From positions 1 to 41,259 of the forward strand of contig CAMYKQ010000043.1 of NCBI GenBank assembly GCA_947259075.1: DNA of 41,259 nucleotides. Reading direction: 5' to 3'. The position numbers were made by a program, and so were the translations under genes. Source of the stretch: an uncultured Gammaproteobacteria bacterium. Lineage in GTDB: Bacteria; Pseudomonadota; Gammaproteobacteria; DRLM01. Each line of letters starts with the position of its first letter. Position 1 is the stretch's first letter. This document shows positions 36,726 through 41,259 of this stretch, piece after piece. Under the pieces are notes generated by a model. It was not told where the DNA came from, did no database searches, and saw nothing but the letters and a program-made list of their open reading frames with translations.

Positions 36726-36911
36726 TTAGTGGCGGGTTTCCAGCTCGATGCGTTCCGCGCTGTCCGATTTAACCCTGAGCGGCGCGGCGCTGTGGGCGAA
36801 TTGCCGTAACAGCCGTTCTGCGGCGAGATGAATGCCGTGGGTGTCGCCTTGTAACACTATCAGTCCACTGCCATAGGCGATGCGGATGTCGGGGTGTGTG
36901 GGCTTGTTCAT
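36726..36911 (-). CDS. 61-residue protein of unknown family (copy B)
   Basis: 61 residues from ATG 36911, preceded by AGGAGG 6 nt upstream. It aligns with copy A (30088-30273) end to end without gaps: shared residues include I-x-Y, I-x-L-x-G, FAHS-x-x-P-x-RVK and a closing I-x-L-x-x-R. A strand-strand-helix-strand-strand layout is suggested. It lies 19 nt downstream of the His-rich exported protein gene on the same strand, so the two probably form one transcript. It is convergent with glgX. I do not recognise the family and give no function. Confidence 0.8.
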   Translation of the reverse strand: MNKPTHPDIRIAYGSGLIVLQGDTHGIHLAAERLLRQFAHSAAPLRVKSDSAERIELETRH

Positions 36912-36930
36912 GATAGACCTCCTCTCGGCC

Positions 36931-37233
36931 TTAAAAGCGCCAGCGGTCGTGGTACTCAATGCTCAGTGACCAGCTTGAATCGGGGATATAGATGCTTACC
37001 GTATCCCGCCGCGGCTGAGGCCGGGCATGTTCGCGATATGCCCGGGGCCTTGCGTCATGGTGATGTCCGCGCCGCTCTGCGCAATAACGCGGATGTTGCT
37101 GGTGGTGGTGATGCTTACCATAATGATGGCCGCGTTTATGTCCTTCTCCCGCCTCGCTGAGCACGGGGCTGGCGGCGAGAGCCAGGGCTGAAACGAAGAG
37201 GGCGGCGCGCCCGGTTTTTCGCGGCTGGCTCAT
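36931..37233 (-). CDS. His-rich exported small protein
   Basis: 100 residues from ATG 37233, with AGGGAC upstream. A signal peptide (MSQPRKTGRAALFVSALALAASPVLSEAG) is followed by a region with dense histidines (HKRGHHYGKHHHHQQHP and RRGHHHDARPRAYREHARP), suggesting metal binding in the periplasm. The C-terminal 25 residues (TVSIYIPDSSWSLSIEYHD) look like two short strands. A single Cys is present in RYCAERR. It is upstream of the 61-residue copy B on the same strand. No family is recognised; low-complexity proteins of this kind often bind Ni, Cu or Zn, which is inference. Confidence 0.75.
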   Translation of the reverse strand: MSQPRKTGRAALFVSALALAASPVLSEAGEGHKRGHHYGKHHHHQQHPRYCAERRGHHHDARPRAYREHARPQPRRDTVSIYIPDSSWSLSIEYHDRWRF

Positions 37234-37361
37234 ACGGCGTCCCTTTCTTGATGAATGGCTACGATGAGCAGAATAGCGCGCCAAAGCTGACATCAAGCTG
37301 AACGCAGCGTACGCGGTAGCGGCGGTTTATACTGTGCCAAAACCAAGCATGAGAATAAGAA

Positions 37362-37649
37362 ATGCGTTACCGCGTCACCGCTTTGTACGATTACCCACCA
37401 GTGGAGCGCACCGCGATCGTCGAGGCGGACAGCCCGCAGCGCGCCATGGTCAAAGCACTCATCGAGGGCCGCTTGCCCAGCGGATTCCGGCGGGATGCCA
37501 GCGGCTGGCTGGAACCGCTGATGTGGCATCCCGGTCTGGCGGGCGCGCGGCGCTGGCCCGAGGTGGTTGCTGAGTCAAGTTTGGAGTGGGGTGAAGGCGA
37601 CGCGCGGCAGCGGCTTGAATTTTACGTTGCCGCCGTAGAGGAGATGTAA
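37362..37649 (+). CDS. Hypothetical 95-residue protein
   Basis: 95 residues from ATG 37362 (MRYRVTALYDYPPVERTAIVEADSPQRAMVKALIEGRLPSGF). The composition is that of a soluble protein, with an alpha/beta pattern: an opening strand, a helix around residues 22-36 and a C-terminal strand (RQRLEFYVAAVEEM). The sequence before the start has only a weak ribosome site (AATAAGAA). No family is recognised. It lies divergent from the His-rich exported protein gene and convergent with the rhodanese gene. Confidence 0.6.
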   Translation: MRYRVTALYDYPPVERTAIVEADSPQRAMVKALIEGRLPSGFRRDASGWLEPLMWHPGLAGARRWPEVVAESSLEWGEGDARQRLEFYVAAVEEM

Positions 37650-37701
37650 GCGCGTACGCAGCGCGGCGTCAGCGGCTACGCCGTCGTTGAGAACTACGAA
37701 A

Positions 37702-38109
37702 TCATTCCTGGGGTAAGCCCTGTTTACGCCAGGCGGCCATATCGCCTTCCAGATGTGACACGCCGCCGATACCCGCTTGGCTGAGCAGGTCTTGAGCGAT
37801 GGCGGCACGGCGGCCGCTTTCGCAATACACCACGATTTCATTCTTACCGCTGGCGCGCACTTCACTCATGCGCGCGCGCAGCTCGGTGTGAGGAATATTG
37901 ATGGCGCCGGGCACGTGACTCTCGGCGAATTCTTTCGGCGTGCGCACGTCCAAGATCAATGGCGCGGTGCCGGTTTCAATGCGTTGCAATAAATCTTGTT
38001 GCGAGAGGCTGCCCGCGAAGGCCGCGGCGGCGCCAGCCACGGCTTGCAGCGCGATAAAGAGCAGGATGAACCAAAACCGGGGATGGGGCGCGCGCGCGGG
38101 GTGTTGCAT
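37702..38109 (-). CDS. Exported or membrane-anchored rhodanese-like protein
   Basis: 135 residues from ATG 38109 (MQHPARAPHPRFWFILLF), chosen because AAGGA lies 7 nt upstream; two earlier in-frame ATGs are less well placed. The N-terminal hydrophobic segment (FWFILLFIALQAVAGAAAAF) is a signal peptide or an anchor, so the domain faces the periplasm. The rhodanese fold (residues ~40-130) contains ILDVRTPKEFAESHVPGAINIPH and the active-site loop YCESGRRA with its cysteine. It may carry sulfur or reduce disulfides; a substrate cannot be named. Starts are divergent from recQ with about 250 bp between. Confidence 0.94.
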   Translation of the reverse strand: MQHPARAPHPRFWFILLFIALQAVAGAAAAFAGSLSQQDLLQRIETGTAPLILDVRTPKEFAESHVPGAINIPHTELRARMSEVRASGKNEIVVYCESGRRAAIAQDLLSQAGIGGVSHLEGDMAAWRKQGLPQE

Positions 38110-38346
38110 GGGCATTTCCTTCGTCAGCGGTGAAAGCGTCACTATCCGCCACTTTGCCGCGGCAGGCAAGCCAGGCGCGGATTCTTAAATGAGGGCTTGA
38201 GTCTCGTGCCGCCGGCAATGCCTTCGCGCGGCGCCGCCTGCGCGAGGCTGGAGCGGCAGCTCGAAAAAAATGGGGTGAAGAGTGCCGCGGACCGCATTCC
38301 ACTCCCGGATCGAGACTGGAGGCCGCGCATGCGCCACGATTGCGGT

Positions 38347-38352
38347 TACAAT
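38347..38352 (+). promoter_or_regulatory. Possible -10 box of recQ, near-leaderless start
   Basis: TACAAT at 38347-38352 lies 8 nt before the recQ ATG at 38361. There is no Shine-Dalgarno, and no clear -35 or extended -10. If used, the leader would be only 1-3 nt. Confidence 0.3.
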
Positions 38353-38360
38353 GCCAGCCC

Positions 38361-40490
38361 ATGAATGACGTACTAAATATAGAAACCGCTGACATCACCG
38401 CCAGTTTGCGCCGGGTCTTCGGATACCCGGCGTTCCGCCCGCATCAGCGCGAGATCATCGAAGGCTTGATCGCCGGGCGTGACGCCTTTGTGCTGATGCC
38501 CACCGGCGGCGGCAAGTCGCTGTGTTATCAGGTTCCCGCTTTGCACCGGCGCGGGGTGGCGCTGGTGGTTTCACCGCTGATTTCGCTGATGAAGGACCAA
38601 GTGGACGCCCTGCGCGCCAACGGCGTGGCCGCGGCCTTTTACAATTCCGCCCTGGGCTCGGCCGAGGCGCGGCAGGTGCTGGCGCGCCTGCACGCCCACG
38701 AGCTGGATCTGCTCTACATCAGCCCGGAGCGTTTATTGAGCGGCGGTTTTCTCCAACGCCTGCGTGATATCGACATCGCCCTGTTCGCCATCGACGAGGC
38801 CCATTGCGTCTCGCAATGGGGCCATGATTTCCGCCGTGAATACGCCCAGCTCGGCGTGCTGCGCACGGAATTTCCGCACGTGCCGCTGGTGGCGCTTACC
38901 GCCACCGCCGATGCGCAAACGCGCGAGGACATCGTGCGCGTGCTGGGTCTGCAACAGGCCCAGCGCTATATCACCGGTTTTGACCGGCCTAATATCCGCT
39001 ACACGGTGTTGGAGAAACACAAACCTTTCGATCAGCTCGCCCGATTTCTCGACGGCCGCCGCGGCCAAGCCGGTATCGTCTACGCGCTGAGCCGCAAGCG
39101 GGTGGAAGAGATCGCGGCGAAGCTGCGTGACACGGGTCTGCGCGCCGCGGCGTATCATGCCGGCTTGCCCGGCGAGCAGCGCCAAACCACGCAGGAAGCC
39201 TTTCTGCGCGATGAGCTGCAAGTCGTGGTGGCCACCGTCGCCTTCGGCATGGGCATCGACAAGCCCAATGTGCGTTTCGTGGTGCATTATGACCTGCCGA
39301 AAAACATCGAAGGCTATTATCAAGAGACCGGCCGCGCCGGACGCGACGGCCTGCCCGCCGAGGCGTTGCTATTGCACGGCGCGCAAGATGCCGGCACTTC
39401 GCGCCGTTTCATCGAGGCCATAGAAAATCCCGAGCAGCGCCGCATCGAGCTGCACAAACTCAATGCCATGATCGGGCTGGCGGAGAGCGTGAGCTGCCGC
39501 CGCCGGGTCTTGCTCAATTATTTCGGCGAGCGCTTGGAAAAGGATTGCGGCAATTGCGACGTCTGTCTCGATCCGCCCGCGCAATTCGATGCCAGCGTCG
39601 ATGCGCAGAAGGCATTGTCCTGCATCTACCGCGTCGGCCAGCGCTTCGGCATGGGCCACGTGGTGGACGTGCTGCGCGGCGCCGACAAAGAGCGCATACG
39701 CGCCCTGGGCCATCAAGCCTTGTCTACCTACGGCGTGGGCAGCGATAAGAGCGAACAGGAGTGGACCTCACTCATCCGCCAATTGATCCATCACGGCTAT
39801 GTGACTCAGGACATCGCCAACTATTCCGTGCTGCAACTCACCGAGGCGGCGCGCCCGCTGCTGCGCGGCGAGCAACGTTTGCAATTGGCGAAACCGCGTA
39901 TTCGTGAACAGGGTAGAAAGAAACGGCCCAAGCTCGATGCCGGTTTGGGCAGCTACGATGAGAGCCTGTTCGAACAATTGCGCGCGTTGCGTAAACGTTT
40001 GGCCGACGAACAGGGGGTGCCGCCCTACATCGTTTTCGGAGATGCGACCCTGGTGCAGATGGCGCGTGATAAACCGCTGGATGAAGGCGCGCTGCTGGCC
40101 GTGGTGGGCGTGGGGCAACACAAGCTGGAGAAATACGGCCACGATTTTCTCGATGCCATTACCGAATACTGCATGGCCAACGGTGAGCGCGGGGTGGAGA
40201 TGGAACCCGCGTTGCGCGACACTTGGCTGGCCTATCAAGACGGGCTGGATCTCGACGCCATCGCCAGCCGCCGTGGTCTGCCGTTGACGCAGGCCGCCGA
40301 GCAGCTTCTGCGTTTGATGGCGCTGGGTCAGCCGGTGGCGCCCGAGCGTTTGATCGCGGTGAAGAAATACCAACTCATCGAAGCGGCCTTGACGCGCTTG
40401 GGCGCTGACGCGGACTTGGCCACCTTGCGCGGCGCCTTGCCCGCCTTCGTCGCCGATCATGAAGTCGCGCTGGTGCGGGCCGCTTGGTGA
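38361..40490 (+). CDS. recQ: ATP-dependent DNA helicase RecQ
   Basis: 709 residues from ATG 38361 (MNDVLNIETADITASLRRVFGYPAFRPHQ). A 3'-5' helicase of recombination and fork repair. Motifs are: LMPTGGGKSLCYQVPA (Walker A), AIDEAHCVSQWGHDFR (DEAH), YALSRKRVEE, and YYQETGRAGRDG. The RQC part has zinc ligands in CRRRVLLNYFGE and DCGNCDVCLD, and a winged helix. An HRDC domain follows (ESLFEQLRALRKRLADEQGVPPYIVF, near residue 535), and a short helical end (residues ~610-709) ends the protein. Length is slightly above the E. coli form (609), so this has the extended C-terminus seen in Pseudomonas-type RecQ. Confidence 0.98.
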   Translation: MNDVLNIETADITASLRRVFGYPAFRPHQREIIEGLIAGRDAFVLMPTGGGKSLCYQVPALHRRGVALVVSPLISLMKDQVDALRANGVAAAFYNSALGSAEARQVLARLHAHELDLLYISPERLLSGGFLQRLRDIDIALFAIDEAHCVSQWGHDFRREYAQLGVLRTEFPHVPLVALTATADAQTREDIVRVLGLQQAQRYITGFDRPNIRYTVLEKHKPFDQLARFLDGRRGQAGIVYALSRKRVEEIAAKLRDTGLRAAAYHAGLPGEQRQTTQEAFLRDELQVVVATVAFGMGIDKPNVRFVVHYDLPKNIEGYYQETGRAGRDGLPAEALLLHGAQDAGTSRRFIEAIENPEQRRIELHKLNAMIGLAESVSCRRRVLLNYFGERLEKDCGNCDVCLDPPAQFDASVDAQKALSCIYRVGQRFGMGHVVDVLRGADKERIRALGHQALSTYGVGSDKSEQEWTSLIRQLIHHGYVTQDIANYSVLQLTEAARPLLRGEQRLQLAKPRIREQGRKKRPKLDAGLGSYDESLFEQLRALRKRLADEQGVPPYIVFGDATLVQMARDKPLDEGALLAVVGVGQHKLEKYGHDFLDAITEYCMANGERGVEMEPALRDTWLAYQDGLDLDAIASRRGLPLTQAAEQLLRLMALGQPVAPERLIAVKKYQLIEAALTRLGADADLATLRGALPAFVADHEVALVRAAW

Positions 40491-40615
40491 ATGCCGCCCT
40501 TCAGCGCCGATGTGATGAATTCGTGATAATTACGTGATCGCCGCGCGATCTCCGCGGTTTGTAATGACCCCGTGCTATGCACCAGGTCTAACCTCAAACC
40601 TAGGAGATATATGGA

Positions 40616-41259
40616 ATGAAAACACTTATTGCCGCAACACTGATCGCCGCCAGCGGCTTGGCCGCGACATCCGCTACGGCGCGGGACTTGGAAGTCACGG
40701 TGACCAATCTCACCAACGGGATATATTTCACGCCGTTGTTGATCGCGACTCACGATGAACACACGCATTTATTTCAAGCCGGCATGCCGGCCTCGGCGCA
40801 TTTGCAAGCCATGGCGGAAGGCGGCGCGATTGCCGGCTTGTCCAGTGATGTCACCGCCCTCGGCGGTACGGTAGCGGAAAATCCGGCTGGCGGCTTACTG
40901 GCGCCGGGCGCGAGCGCGACGGCGATGCTGGACGTCAACGGCCGCGATAATCGCTATCTATCCGTGGTGGCGATGCTGCTGCCAACGAATGATGGCTTCA
41001 TCGGGCTCAATGCCGTCGAAATACCGAAACGTCGTGGCACCTATACCTATTATCTCAACGGCTACGATGCCGGTACCGAGGCCAATGACGAGATCATCGT
41101 CGGCGCGAACGGCGGCATGCCCGGCGTGCCCGGCATTCCCGCGGCGCCGGGCGGTGGCGGGGGCAGCGGCGCCACGGGCGCGGCGGGCGCCGACGATGAT
41201 CTCGTCATTGGCCTCGGTACCGGCATCGTAGCCGTTGAGATAATAGGTATAGGTGCCAC
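40616..41259 (+). CDS. Spondin-domain exported protein, partial (runs into contig end)
   Basis: Reading from ATG 40616 stays open to the window edge. A signal peptide (MKTLIAATLIAASGLAATSATA) is followed by a bacterial spondin_N domain: VTNLTNGIYFTPLLIATHDEHTH, LFQAGMPASAHLQAMAEGG, then RGTYTYYLNGYDAGTEANDE. These proteins are exported and associated with extracellular structures; the function is not established. A Gly/Pro-rich stretch (MPGVPGIPAAPGGGGGSG) is typical of the region before the last strands. From about 41187 the sequence is the reverse complement of 41034-41106, so the predicted residues after GAAG are not genuine. AGGAG upstream lies 10 nt before the ATG. Confidence 0.85.
   Translation, partial: MKTLIAATLIAASGLAATSATARDLEVTVTNLTNGIYFTPLLIATHDEHTHLFQAGMPASAHLQAMAEGGAIAGLSSDVTALGGTVAENPAGGLLAPGASATAMLDVNGRDNRYLSVVAMLLPTNDGFIGLNAVEIPKRRGTYTYYLNGYDAGTEANDEIIVGANGGMPGVPGIPAAPGGGGGSGATGAAGADDDLVIGLGTGIVAVEIIGIGA
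41034..41259. repeat. 73-bp perfect inverted repeat at the contig end
   Basis: 41034-41106 (GTGGCACCTATACC... to CGTCGGCGC) equals the reverse complement of 41187-41259. The spacer of 80 bp is 41107-41186. The second arm runs exactly to the last base, so the true repeat may be longer. Such an end is most simply an assembly or amplification artefact; a real inverted duplication is possible. Confidence 0.9.

Overview
The window is a 41 kb stretch of GC-rich bacterial chromosome that reads as a gammaproteobacterium. The order xseA, guaB, guaA, tadA, the OxyR with cysteines at positions 199 and 208, RlmM, a full-length Lhr, RecQ with HRDC, and a PEP-CTERM protein all fit an environmental, free-living gammaproteobacterium. 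No genus can be fixed from the sequence alone. Both edges look like contig ends: the left edge cuts an M23 peptidase gene whose reading diverges from the family in its last ~80 bases, and the right edge ends in a 73-bp inverted copy of the preceding spondin-domain gene.

Region by region. 1-7.3 kb: an M23 peptidase and xseA (minus), then guaB-guaA (purine synthesis) and tadA (plus). A 1.5-kb insertion with a Fic/DUF4172 gene separates guaA from tadA; it is bounded by two copies of the guaA 3' end and looks like a scar of site-specific integration. 7.4-12.1 kb: a 1042-residue MalT/SARP-like regulator with a shortened C-terminus, then an orphan, degenerate copy of its ATPase domain, then tRNA-Ser(CGA). 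12.2-21.3 kb: a carnitine-acyltransferase-like protein lacking the catalytic histidine, DNA photolyase, an exported PrxQ-type peroxiredoxin divergent from oxyR, a rubredoxin-reductase-like flavoprotein, a decayed RCK_C (TrkA-C) fragment and a large MscS-type channel. This stretch is mostly about oxidative, light and osmotic stress.

21.5-25 kb: a cold-shock protein with a clear terminator, a hemolysin III family membrane protein, a PEP-CTERM protein with a probable sigma-54 promoter, a broken fragment of the hemolysin III gene, and two tandem Hsp20 genes. 25.2-31.6 kb: Lhr helicase (with two palindromic repeats inside its coding frame), a 61-residue protein of unknown family, and rlmM. 32-37 kb: a small exported protein, then glgB and glgX for glycogen branching and debranching, followed by a second 61-residue paralogue of the unknown family paired with a His-rich exported protein. 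37.3-41.3 kb: a 95-residue hypothetical protein, an exported rhodanese, recQ and a spondin-domain protein.

The strongest candidates for something new are the guaA-linked Fic insertion, the two ungapped 61-residue paralogues, the acyltransferase with His replaced by Arg, and the regulator with its truncated ATPase partner.
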